From: Sialis fuliginosa
Lineage: Eukaryota > Arthropoda > Insecta > Megaloptera > Sialidae
Reading direction: 5' to 3'
NCBI GenBank assembly: GCA_961205875.1
Contig: OY540812.1
Span: 9,300,001 to 9,364,000, forward strand
Length of the DNA: 64,000 nt
A program made the translations under genes and the position numbers. The notes beneath the pieces were generated by a model. The model saw nothing but the letters and a program-made list of their open reading frames with translations. It did not search any database and was not told the DNA's origin. Positions within the stretch are counted from its first letter, which is position 1. The number at the start of each line of letters is the position of its first letter. Shown piece by piece: positions 50,961 to 62,161 of this stretch.

Positions 50961-51152
50961 CGTAGTGATACATTATAAAACTCGGGGGCTGTAGACCGAA
51001 TAAATATTCGCGGACCCCATTAAATTTATTTTAACGAATAAGAAAAATACAAAAATGTATAACAAAATTAACAAACACCATGTCATCACAATGCCTTCAC
51101 CATTCGACCCCCCGCCCTTATCTCGGAACCCTATATGTGTAACGCGTTACTG
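50961..51152. repeat. Repeat with GGGGGCTGTAG subterminal motif, copy 2
   Basis: The left side reads CGTAGTGATACATTATA and then CTCGGGGGCTGTAG and GACCCCATTAAA. The right side ends TAACGCGTTACTG, a degenerate inverted match to the left. It lies directly after the tandem array. No target duplication was seen. Confidence 0.45.
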
Positions 51153-51880
51153 TTTATATTACAGCCAAAATCAAAAATATATGCAGATACAACATAATCA
51201 ATATTTTATTAATTGAATGTCCAAGGCCGAGCCTGTACTCAGGTTACATGGACCTGAGTGCCTGAGTTCGACCCTCGACACACACAGTTTAGTGCAAACA
51301 GTCGCAAGGAGGAACCCTTGCGGGAAGAAGACAGGTCCGTGAGAGAGGTGGCCGCTGTTCTGTGCGTAAGTATCACGACGTAGGGAAAGGGGCGAATACG
51401 TCTTTCTTATTGTGTAGGGGAGAGGGTGATATAGATGGCGCCCCACGGATCTGTTCTTTACGACAAATCGTTTGAAAAATTCACCATCCCCTAGTGTGAA
51501 GAGGATTACGTATAACCAATATTCAATTCTTTTATTGTATTTGATACTTGGGATATATTATATACCTACCATTGTTATGTATACCAATTTTAGAATAGAA
51601 ATATACATTGAGTCCACATTATTTTTGTATTGTAAATGTAGATATACTGTTTAACCTTTGAAATTTTATATAAGACGAAAACAAGAAAAATGTATTATCA
51701 GAATTTTCAGTAAGAGATACGTCGATATAACAAAATGGCAAAATAAGAGGCTTTCTATATAGTTTCATTACAATAATAACACAGGCCGATATAATTTTGT
51801 TGCTTCTACTTAAATAGGTGATTTCGGAGATTTTTGACGTGCTGAAATCGAATCCGTTGCCCGAATTGCTCCATCACGTC

Positions 51881-52326
51881 AGGTTTTTGAGATAACCTAT
51901 AAGCTAAAAGTGTCAAAATGACGATTTTGGCTATGTTTAAGAATTTATTTTTAAGTAGGTTATTTTTTCTAAGGTTTTCGTTCACGGTAAGAAATATATA
52001 GCACTATATCTTTCGTCTTTAAAAAATGAATTTATTACTTTTGCTAGTTTGAAGATATGATATTTTTATTAATATGTAGAATAGACACAGGTGACACAAT
52101 GGACTTTACTACACACATTAAATACAACAATATCTTCAAAGTAGTATATTTCGGTGAAAAAAATCGTACAGTAAAAAGTAAAAATTCATTTTAAAGAGTA
52201 AAGATAGTACTATTTCGTACCGTGAACGAAAACTTTAGAAAAAATTATCTACTTGGTAATATCAATTTTTAAAATTGCTAAAATCTTCATTTTTGGCACT
52301 TTTAGGTTGATAATCTAAAAAAACCT
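51881..52326. repeat. Diverged long inverted repeat (fold-back), about 450 bp
   Basis: The left arm (about 51881-52080) and right arm (about 52115-52326) are reverse complements with many differences; the best block is TTTTCGTTCACGGTA. Other paired blocks are AGGTTTTT with AAAAACCT, CTAAAAGTG with CACTTTTAG, and TTTGAAGATAT with ATATCTTCAAA. It looks like an old palindromic element. Confidence 0.6.
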
Positions 52327-52885
52327 AACTGTAACGAGATTTACTCAAAAGTTTGCAAGACAAGACTATAATATATTTTTTAGGGTCGACGTACAAATTT
52401 TATAATTAAAATTAATTTATATTTTAATCTGATACGATACCTTAAAGTCCCATGGAATGAGCGAAGGACGGTTAGTAATATTTTTACAATTTTTGGAGTA
52501 TATATGTTTCAAAAAAGTATAATAGAGATCCCTTACCCCAAACCGAAAAAATAGTATTTAGTCAAAATAAATCTATACATATATCTAAATTTGTTTATCC
52601 TGCTGGAAAATCTACTTTCATCTATAAAATGCATTGAAATACGTTTTAAGAAGAAAATATTCGTAATACGATCATTGAAAGTTATATTAAATTCAATTCA
52701 ACATCAATTAAAATAGGAATGATGCCTAATTTTTAAAAACTATTTTATGATGATCTTACGTGTCTCTTATTTCCAAAAAAATGCTTATTTCCGCAGAAAA
52801 TAAAGGTTTAATCACAAAAATTGACCCTTTTAAAACTAATTTTGAATTTGACGCCAAAACGCTTGCAGGTGTCATAGCGCATTTT

Positions 52886-53071
52886 TGACGTCACGCCTAT
52901 GTAAACACTCCTTGTCAACTATAATAAATCCTTGTTCCATCGCTGATGTTTCTCGGTTTTGCTTTTGCTAACACAAAACTGAGCAAATTGATAATTTAAA
53001 ACCACAAAATAATTTATAAACAGTGCAGATATTAATGAAACAAAAATGACGTTTACGTAGCCGTGACGTCA
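52886..53071. repeat. Inverted repeat bearing two CRE-type TGACGTCA octamers
   Basis: TGACGTCACGCCTATGTAAAC (split as TGACGTCACG and CCTATGTAAAC, from 52886) is mirrored by GTTTACGTAGCCGTGACGTCA ending at 53071, with two differences. The spacer is about 145 bp. The same octamer occurs at 23119 and 37315. It could be an element terminus or a paired regulatory site; the sequence does not decide. Confidence 0.45.
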
Positions 53072-55619
53072 TCCACTCTGACTGTTGTTTTATCAAACAT
53101 GGCGGATTGCTGTATTTTGCGTTTTTATTTTAACAAATATCATATTAATCTCGCTTTTAATATAAAAATAAATACATTTTTTAGAATCTTTTTAACTTAT
53201 TTCATTATTTAAAATCATAATTCCAGTGATACTTTGTTACTGGCACCATGCCTTATATTGCTATAATCTATTGAAAAAATCTATGATTAAAATTATTAAT
53301 AAATAAATATGTAAATATATAGCAGTTATAGCATAAACTAAACTGTATCGTATAATACATATAAAAAGAGACCTCTACATTTAAAGAGAATCATGTACGC
53401 ATAATCCTTCACAAAGTCCATAAGAATGTGCAACAAAGCAAGACTAACGTTATTAAATAATACAATAATTATGCAAGCTTTCAGTATGACATAAAAAACA
53501 TTAATATTTCCATATTCAACGTCGCGCTCTCAAAGTGACGACGTAACACAAGTGGTGTTTGCTTCAAACGGCGCGTGATGTTAATAGCGATGGCTTATAA
53601 AGCGTTGAGCTTTATGCATGAGCTTGATGACTTATTATAAAACAGTGACGCAGGGTAAAAAAGCTTTTTAAGCTCGACACACACTCGGTACTTTGATCGT
53701 TTAGTTCTTCAAGCTCATTTCCAGGCCAGGTAGGTATGTATTTGTTCACTGAAATTTTTTATTACAGAAAATACAGGGGCGTACTTGTAGAATTTTTAGA
53801 AAAAAATAGTTGATTTTATTTTATGAACTGTATTAAAATATTTTAAAGAGCCGGACCCTATTTTTAATTTATTGGGATTTTACAATGGATTTTTCAAGAA
53901 TATATTTATCGTATGGCGCAAAATTGGCAGGGGCGTCCGTATAAAATTTTCCAAAGGAAGAGGCAAAGCTTGGAGACGTTAAACCTTTGGACTTTACGCA
54001 AATATTTCCCAGAAATTCTCGTAGCGAAAAAAAATAAGTCACCAGCAAAAATAATAACTACACACAAAAAATAAATTAAAATACAAATAATAATAATCCT
54101 AGTTACGCCACTGGCAGGAGAGAGCCCGCTGAAAATTCTGATACGGAGGCCTGCGATAAGATATGGGGCCATAATTGCGTCAAATTACATCCCAGGGAGA
54201 GGAATGTTTTTGCATTGTCTTATCCAAAATTACTAAAACGAGTAAAAAAGTACTAACCAATTAGGTTAGGTAATATTATAATAGGTTAGGTTACATCTCA
54301 GAGGAAGATAAGTGCCCTGTTGCGCAGGGACGTGTGGGGGACACGTCCCTGCGGACGTCCGTGGAGGGTATACTTTAAAAATGCCGTTTGTTAATAATTA
54401 CCTAAAGTTTTTTATCGCTTCCTCACCATATATCTGAAAGATACTTTAAGAGAAAAAAAGTCCTTAACTTGGTGAATTTAGTACGAGGAAGTACTGCGAC
54501 TTCACTTGGCATATGTTTTATTTATTTATATACACTATTATATTACATAAAACTAAAAAACATTGCTAGATTTTTATTTTCTGACCAATGCACATGAAAA
54601 TAAATTAAATACTTACGTCAGTAATCTAAAACCAAAGCTTAAGTTTTTGAATTTTTACCAAATGCTTCATGTTTTACTAGCCTCATGGACAGCCCATGTA
54701 AAACATATAAATATACATGATAATAATTATTTGATATATACTTTTATATAATATATACATTTCTGCAGAAATAATATAAATAATATTTATTATACTAAAT
54801 ATGATACATGTATATCATTTTTTAGTATAATAAATATTAATATTTATTTATTTATGTATATATATATGTATATATGTGTTTATATTATTAGGTATATACA
54901 TATGTGTTTACTCCCAGAATCCTAGAAATTATAGCAAACTAAACTAGACTAACAAATTCCACAACTTCGATGGTCACGATATATGAAGTGATAGAACATG
55001 GGGGACGGGGGAAAGTATATAGTGATGGCGAAGTGACCACGTTATACTTTTATTTGTGTGTAATTTATCACATAACACGTTGTCCTGTGAAGGAGCAGGC
55101 ATTCTCGCGCTCCAATTAGACGTGACACAGCTACACGCTTCCTCCGATAAATCAATTCCTGAACGCGCTTAGACTGTGACGTTACGCTGTCTGGGTAGCT
55201 CATTTTCCTATCTTCAGTGAAAGATAATTATGCTGTATAAAATATATTCTTATATTCTTTATGCGTTCTTTCAGGGATTGTTAATTGATGGCCGATGTAA
55301 TTAAGACACTTTATTTTACTTATGACTGATATTTTGTTGTACATTAAAATCATCTTTATTATTTCTAATTTTATTATTGAAAGATTAACAAGAACAGTAT
55401 GGTCAGTGAAGTGACAATCATAATACACAATACTTGTGCAGAACTTTTCGAACTTAAAACAATTTGGATCCGTTCCGAACGTTGAGTCAATTTTACTCAA
55501 ATAGTGTGACGCACTGGCGTTAAAGAATAAGGGCACAAATTCGGATTCTAGATGATTTACCAGATAAGAATAAATAATTGATTATTGCAAAATTGACGAA
55601 TACATAAGTATATATGTAT
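53072..55619. other. Intergenic DNA
   Basis: No host gene is supported. Transposon-style ends occur at 53774 (CAGGGGCGTACTTG), 53938 (CAGGGGCGTCCG) and 54102-54117 (CCTAGTTACGCCACTG), the last being inverted relative to the first two, but no target duplication links them. A TA-rich microsatellite-like zone lies at 54740-54900. Confidence 0.4.
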
Positions 55620-56479
55620 TAGTGATGTAACGAATGTATGATTTTAAACATTCGCGAATGCGAATGCGAATGCGAATATTAGCGTCCGACATTCGCGAAT
55701 GCGAATGCGAATGCGAATATTGACTTTTTTTATTATAAATTTTCTTTTTCATATTTTTTCGCTTTGAGGGGGGGCATGTAGACATATAAGCTACCTCAAA
55801 TTTTGTTTTGTAAATTTTAATTTGTATTAATTTGATAAGTTTTTTATATTTTTTTGTGGGGGGGGGAGCACGATCCATATAATCCCTTCTCTCTTAAAAA
55901 ATTATTGCATTATTTAATTAGTTTTTATTTTATAACTTTTACTTTTTTTAGGGGTTGGGGTATGCTTTATACAACCCCCCCTCCCAAATGTATTGTATTA
56001 TTTAAATTGCTTTAATTTAATTTTAAAAAAACATTTTTTTGGTGGGGTCTGGAGTACTCACTATGACAAACATTTCCCCCAAAAATAATTCAAATCGGTG
56101 CATTTTACAGTAGTTATCGTGAACGAATGAAAATTTACATTCAGGCACACACACGCACAGCCGTCTTGAGTAAATCAACTTTCTTTTACATTTTGAAGTT
56201 AGTACAATCAGAATTTGCTCTTATCTCGTACACGATTTTTTGACGGTATTACAATACTTCCATTTCTTCAGAACATGGAAGTAAAAATAAATGATGACTG
56301 TTCCTAAGTTCTAAAAAAAAAATTATTTAATATAATAGATAAAAATATATTTTTTTTATTATTACAAAAAAAGTAATATTCGCAAAAATATCCGCACTTT
56401 TTCTAGCGAATGCGAATGCGAATGTTAAAAAATGTGCGAATATTCGCGAATGCGAATGCGAATATTCGTTACATCACTA
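55620..56479. mobile_element. hAT-type element with GCGAAT hexamer arrays at its ends
   Basis: TAGTGATGTAACGAAT at the left mirrors ATTCGTTACATCACTA at the right, and the exact 8-bp duplication ATATGTAT flanks both (55612-55619 and 56480-56487). Just inside both ends are runs of GCGAAT: two blocks at 55650-55720 and two at 56400-56468, the last of them reading CGCGAATGCGAATGCG. The body contains poly-G patches and no transposase, so it is non-autonomous (860 bp). Subterminal hexamer repeats in hAT elements usually bind the transposase. Confidence 0.88.
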
Positions 56480-56605
56480 ATATGTATATAAATACAAAAA
56501 CGATGCATACATATTATGTGTACCTAATGTAGGCCCTAGAGAACCATGTTGACCTCTTTTTACTAAATTAATATTTTAATATTTGTTAAAAAATAAATAT
56601 AAATA

Positions 56606-56762
56606 CAGTGGAACCTCGTTAGTACGTTTTTAAAGGGACTGAAGTAAAACATGTAGGTACTAACGAGAAAAACGTCCTAACGAAATATTTTAACATGGAG
56701 TCTTATGGAAGAATGCCGAGACCTAAAAAAAACGTACTAAAGCATGATGTACTAACGAGGTT
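56606..56762. mobile_element. pogo/Tigger-like MITE, right tip lost
   Basis: It begins after a TA with CAGTGGAACCTCGTTAGTACG, a classic pogo/Tigger terminus. The inverted counterpart GTACTAACGAGG lies at 56749-56760, with internal copies (GGTACTAACGAG and ACGTCCTAACGA) between them. The expected CCACTG-TA at the right is replaced by T-rich sequence, so that tip is missing. Confidence 0.65.
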
Positions 56763-59455
56763 TTATTTTTCTTTGTCTTTAAAAGTTTTATTTGTGATTA
56801 AAAGTAATAAAATTACAGAAAACAGATTTTTTATAATTACACATCGCTTCAAACCAGCCCTAAAAAAACAGGATCTAAATTTTGAGGGCCATAAACTAGT
56901 AACTGCCCCCCTCCCCCAATGAAAATATTGGGGGTCAATTGACCCCCTTGCCCTCGGCTCCGGCGCAATTGTATATTATTAATGGAAAATTGATAAATCC
57001 TATTTAAGAATTAAAAAATTAAAATTTATTCATGCTTAAAGTTAAAACTTTTAAAAGTTTCATTTTGTGTCAACAGTATTTATACCCGCAGTTTATTTTA
57101 ATTGTTTTTAAATCAATATTAATCAATTAACTATTAAATGATATGAAATAAAATATATATAGGTACCAATTTTTCCAAACCGAAACTAAACTGAATTTGA
57201 ACAATTCAGACACATCGGCTACAGACACTGTCTAATATTTGATTACACTTAGCCACCTGAGATGAGACTGTGATCGTACTTGCGGTTACACGATTCCGGT
57301 GCATCACATTCTACATTCTCCCTGTGTACATTATTTACACAGGGGTCCTGGCCAATGGAAATGAGGGGTGCTCAACCCACGACACTCGCGATTGGTCCAA
57401 ACACTGAAGGGTTGGCTTTCACAAACACACGTCAATGAAAATGTTGTAGGTACTTCGGGAAATCTGACGACCGACTGGGAAAATGTCTGCGTTTTATTAG
57501 TAAATGCTTCTTATTTATATATGATGGTGTTCGCTGCTTTTGTATTGATATGAAAATGTATGTGTTTCAGTTTTGTATAATTATTGACATAGAGGGAAAA
57601 TTTTGTACGACAAGAGAGAAATTGTTACATTTTTAATATGTGTATTATATTTTACTTTCGAAAGTATATTTATTTGTTTAAACAATTTCAACAAATTGAA
57701 CCAATTTTATTAATTCTTCCATCAAATTAATAAATATCATACCTACACTTAATTAAATAACTTAATAACGTACAAGGTAATATAAAGGCTACTTATAGAA
57801 ACTGAAAAAATCAAATCAAATATAAAACTGTAGGTTTTCTTCGGCATTTTTTTAATACTTTTTAAATTCTAAACCAATAGGTATCTCTATAAAAATAATA
57901 TTTTATTTGTACTATCATTTTTATCCTATAGTATTATAGATAATAGGAAGTAACTATATAGATATGTACCAAAAAGATTATTTTAAAAATATATATTTTT
58001 TAAACTAACAAGATTTATGTAATATTATGTTTTTTAAACTTCATTAAAAATATACAATAATCAGTATTTTGTTCACCCTTGTTTATTAAATAAATATCAC
58101 TTTCACAAACTTTGTCAAAGTTAATTCCATCGCTTTTCAAACATAAAATGTATATAAAACGTATATTGTTAATGCTGGTTTTATTAAATAGCTATATATA
58201 AAATCAAATATTTTTTCGATTTGTAAAAAATTGAAAAAAAAATAAAAATTATGCGTATACAGGTGCCTTGTATATATAAACTGTAGCGCGTTATGGCAGT
58301 TGGGGGCTGTAGTTTGAGACCCAATTAAAAAATAGTTTAAGAAAAGAAATTTAAAAAAATTATCAAAACATTTTTTTTAATATTCGGTTACGTTACCATA
58401 ATAAAATGAGAGCTTTTTCCGTCTTATATTATACTAGTTGCATTACTATAAAACACCATTTCTACGGGACCTCGTTTTACCTAAATTGCCTAGCTACTAT
58501 ATTAACGCGCCACTGTATATTTAATATATTCTTTGGTATTTAAAAATGTATAGGGTTTGTTGTTATTCTGTCAAAAAAACACGATGTTGCCGTTTTGACT
58601 TTCAGATCTAAATACGGCATTACTTTATACCATTTACATAGAATATACATATATATATATTATATATATTACTTTGGTATATTAGATATAACGGTATCAT
58701 ATTTTTAATAATTTAAATTAATTATAGGTATATAACTTCTATAAAATTGGTTTACACCATATAAGAAAAAATGGACTGGGTCAAGAAATCCTTGTTTTAG
58801 GTAAGTATATAAAACGAAACAATATTTTCTTAAGAAAGAAATATATATACCTACTCTTTATATAGCTATATATATATATATATATAAATATTATTGTTTC
58901 GTCCAACAATATAAATTTAGTTGGGTAATAGTATATTTCTAATATTAAGAAAATATTGTTTTCATTATATTGGTATAAAACAAGGATTTTTATAGGCCAA
59001 AGTTAACATTTTTTCCAGTGTACCTACTTATAATACATATCTATACAGTGTATATTCTGTTATATATCTTTAAAATAATATTATATCATAAAAATAATAT
59101 ATAAACATATTTTTAATGTAATTTATTTATTTAGGTAAAGACTATATTTTGTTAGTCTGCATTATAAATTTTTATTTATACAACAGAATATTTTATCACA
59201 GTATATTTTAAAACAGGTGTTCTGTTCGAAATAATGTATAATGTATATATTTACCTACCTTGATAACGGCCGACGTTTCCACCAGCAAAGATTTACAACT
59301 CTTCAGTTAAAATTCTCACGAGTTATTCTTTTTTATTAGTTATTATTTATAATTATTTACCATTACGTACTTAAAAACATTGCAAGAAAAGAAAATCTGA
59401 TTTACAAAAAAATAGTGCATATTCCTTATAAAATTTTTAAGAATGTTTTTAAATA
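56763..59455. other. Intergenic DNA
   Basis: No host gene is supported. A small hairpin CCTGTGTACATT/TTTACACAGG lies near 57320-57345. A poly-TA stretch is at 58640-58700 and another at 58860-58890. The third GGGGGCTGTAG repeat is at 58281. Confidence 0.4.
58281..58515. repeat. Repeat with GGGGGCTGTAG subterminal motif, copy 3, possible hAT type
   Basis: The left side CTGTAGCGCGTTATGG and right side TTAACGCGCCACTG are imperfect inverted repeats. The flanking octamers TATATAAA and TATATTTA agree at six of eight positions, a possible decayed 8-bp duplication. The internal motif GTTGGGGGCTGTAG is shared with 37450 and 50961. Confidence 0.5.
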
Positions 59456-60900
59456 TGAGCGCGTCCAGCATAAGCCGGCCACCCAGCGCAATTACGGCAT
59501 TTTTGGCCCAAAGTGTCGTATCTTTAGCTCGCTCACAAACGCTTACTAGATGCCAAAAAAAAAGTCCAAGGGCATAGATCGATAGATTTTTTCCTCCTCT
59601 TTCTAATGGTGTAACTTAAAAAATTCCAAAAAAAATTTTTCAAGGACAAAACTCGACATGAATTTTTAAGTCAATTTATCTCAAATATATGTCTTCCGAT
59701 TTCAAAATAAACTTCACCAATCGAAAGAGGAGGCAAAAATCTATCGAAAACCGTGTTTTCCAGGATGGAGAAATGATTAGAAGTATGAAAAATATCGAGA
59801 GGAAAGAGCGCGGGTCAGCGCGCGTGGAGCTATTTTCCGTGCGCCACCTTTGCAACTTGCTCACAATCGCTAAATAAGTGCTGGAAAAATAATCTAAAGA
59901 CATAAATCGATAGATTTTTTCCTCCTCTTTCTCATGGCGTAACCCAAATTATTCCCAAAAAAGTTTTTTTTAGTCAAAACATGACTTGAATGTTCAAGTC
60001 GATTTTTCTTCAAATATAATTATAGATATAAGTATTGGTTCATATTTTTAATTTTTTAGCTTTCTTATAGTTATCAGAATCAAACTGAATTTCAGAAATT
60101 TTATTTGTTTTACTATTTTTGGTCGGTGGATCGAGATAGAATATTTCAGAAGCGGAAAATTCTCTTAATTTTGACTGTTTCGTGTCATGTCTAACTTTAA
60201 CTGAGTGAAATAATAATGTACCAAAGACTGGTTTGGCAGATTTAAATCTAGGTTGTATTATCACTTGTGGAATGCATTAATTATACATAAGCCATCTAGT
60301 GGTGCATAGAATAAGTATTATTATTTAAGAACTCGTGCGGGTGGTCTCAGCGCACAGACCCACGATTTAAGTCAAGTTTTGACAAAAAAAAACATTTTTG
60401 GGAATTTTTTGGGTTACACCATGAGAAAGAGGAGGAAAAAATCTATCGATTTATGTCTTTAGATTATTTTTCCAGCATTTATTTAGCGATTGTGAGCAAG
60501 TTGCAAAGGTGGGGCACGGAAAATAGCTCCGCGCGCGCTGACCCGCGCTCTTTCCTCTCGATATTTTTCATACTTCTAATCATTTCTCCATCCTGGAAAA
60601 CACGGTTTTCGATAGATTTTTGCCTCCTCTTTCGATTGGTGAAGTTTATTTTGAAATCAGAAGACATATATTTGAGATAAATTGACTTAAACATTCAAGT
60701 CGAGTTTTGACCTTGAAAACAATTTTTGGGAATTTTTAAGGTTCCACCACTAGAAAGAAGAGAAAGAAATCTATCGATCTATGTCCTTTGATTTTTTTTC
60801 TGGCATCTGGTAAGTGTTTGTGAGCGAGCTAAAGATACGACACTTTGGGCCAAAAATGCCGTAATTGCGCTGGGTGGCCGGCTTATGCTGGACGCGCTCA
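59456..60900. mobile_element. Large fold-back (palindromic) element, about 1.45 kb, with a unique loop
   Basis: TGAGCGCGTCCAGCATAAGC at the left is mirrored by GCTTATGCTGGACGCGCTCA at the right, with TA outside both. The arms run to about 59990 and from about 60370. They are near-identical in the outer 100 bases and about 90 percent alike further in. Each arm carries the same mirrored open frame, a by-product of the palindrome. The loop (about 59990-60370) is unrelated sequence with a 74-codon open frame on the minus strand (60040-60264). No known transposase domain is present. Confidence 0.85.
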
Positions 60901-62161
60901 TATATACGCATATAGGTATATCAATTATTCAATTAAGCGTTACGAATTTTTATTTCGAAAATTAAGCTACTAAACTAACAGTAAAACTTATCAATCAAAA
61001 GTTTCAAAGTTTGGAGGGGGAATTATTATGATACATAATGGTATTTAGATTCCCCCTAAAAAAAAGAAGTTAATATTTCGACATTGTAGTTAATATTAAT
61101 ATCATAATAGGTAGCATGTATAATACATTTAAAAATTACGTTTTTTTGGTTTAGTGCATCCCCCCCCCCCCCTTCACCCCAATAAAAATTCCTAAATTCG
61201 CTCCGTGATTAGTTGTTGGGTACTAAGAATACACGATAACTTTTTTTAATGCTTTAAATAATTTGGAAACAGATATAAAGCAATTATATAATTAGCTACA
61301 TATTTTTTTATTATTAATAATTAAAACATATTTTATATGTTTTGAAATACTTACCAAAGTTCTTATGTCTTATAGATATGTATATAGGATAGGCATATAT
61401 CTTATATAGTCCATATCATGAAAGAAGACCGGTGCGGCAATATGCTTATTGTTAGCCGTCTTCATTCATAATACAAACTATACATTATAAATTAGAAAAA
61501 GTTTTAAAGCAAATTTTTCGTTTTCAATTTATTTATTAATTGCATTATCATCTACTACTAAACATATACAAAATACATCTATTTTATTTACATTTTCTAC
61601 ATTCACACTTGACTAGACATAATTTATCAGACATGTATATAGAATACTTTCTCTATATATTATAATAATGTACTGTTTATGACTCACAAAAATATGAAGC
61701 ATAATCTCCACAATAATCTTTATTTAAGACGTAGATACTAATTTACATTATAAATAAAAAGTATATATAATTATATTAAAATTACTTTATGGATTATGGT
61801 GTTTTATAGAAAGGTGAAGTAATGATATAAAATAATAGCATGTTGTATCAACGTCTTAAAATCGTTATTTAAATTTATGTATGTACTTAAAAATTATTAT
61901 AGATGTCATTTATGTATTTAAAATTCAGACAAAATCCTTTTTAAAATATAATCTATTTAATGCTTCATTTGATGTTAAACATTTAATACAAATTTTCTCT
62001 TTCACATTTATAATCAATTTGAAAATAAATACAAGCAATCACATTAGGTATATTAATTTGATTTTTTTATAACAGTTCTATAGCAAAATAATATTCACTA
62101 AAAGATTAAACCAAAGGACACGTCAGCAAGGAGTGCGGCAGCAACGCGCGGTGTTCGTTCC
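60901..62161. other. FoxD 3' flank
   Basis: No gene is supported. A C-run at about 61158-61172, followed by CTTCACCCC, is probably the edge of a transposon relic. The rest is AT-rich and may include the FoxD 3' UTR. Confidence 0.4.

Noticed and set aside
51195-51450. Possible tRNA-derived SINE (B-box-like GAGTTCGACCC near 51264)
   Set aside because: No matching A box at the right spacing, no tRNA fold and no tail could be recognised; it stays an unexplained, less AT-rich patch.
53774-54118. Apparent transposon bounded by CAGGGGCGTA and TACGCCACTG
   Set aside because: The tips match a common insect style, but the flanks show no target duplication for either possible left end, so the boundaries cannot be supported.
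55620-56479. CRISPR-like or microsatellite reading of the GCGAAT repeats
   Set aside because: There are no unique spacers, and the repeats sit symmetrically inside hAT-type ends with an exact duplication, which explains them better.
59676-60694. Pairs of similar 62-75 codon frames on both strands
   Set aside because: They are mirror copies created by the arms of the 59456-60900 palindrome and do not look like independent genes.
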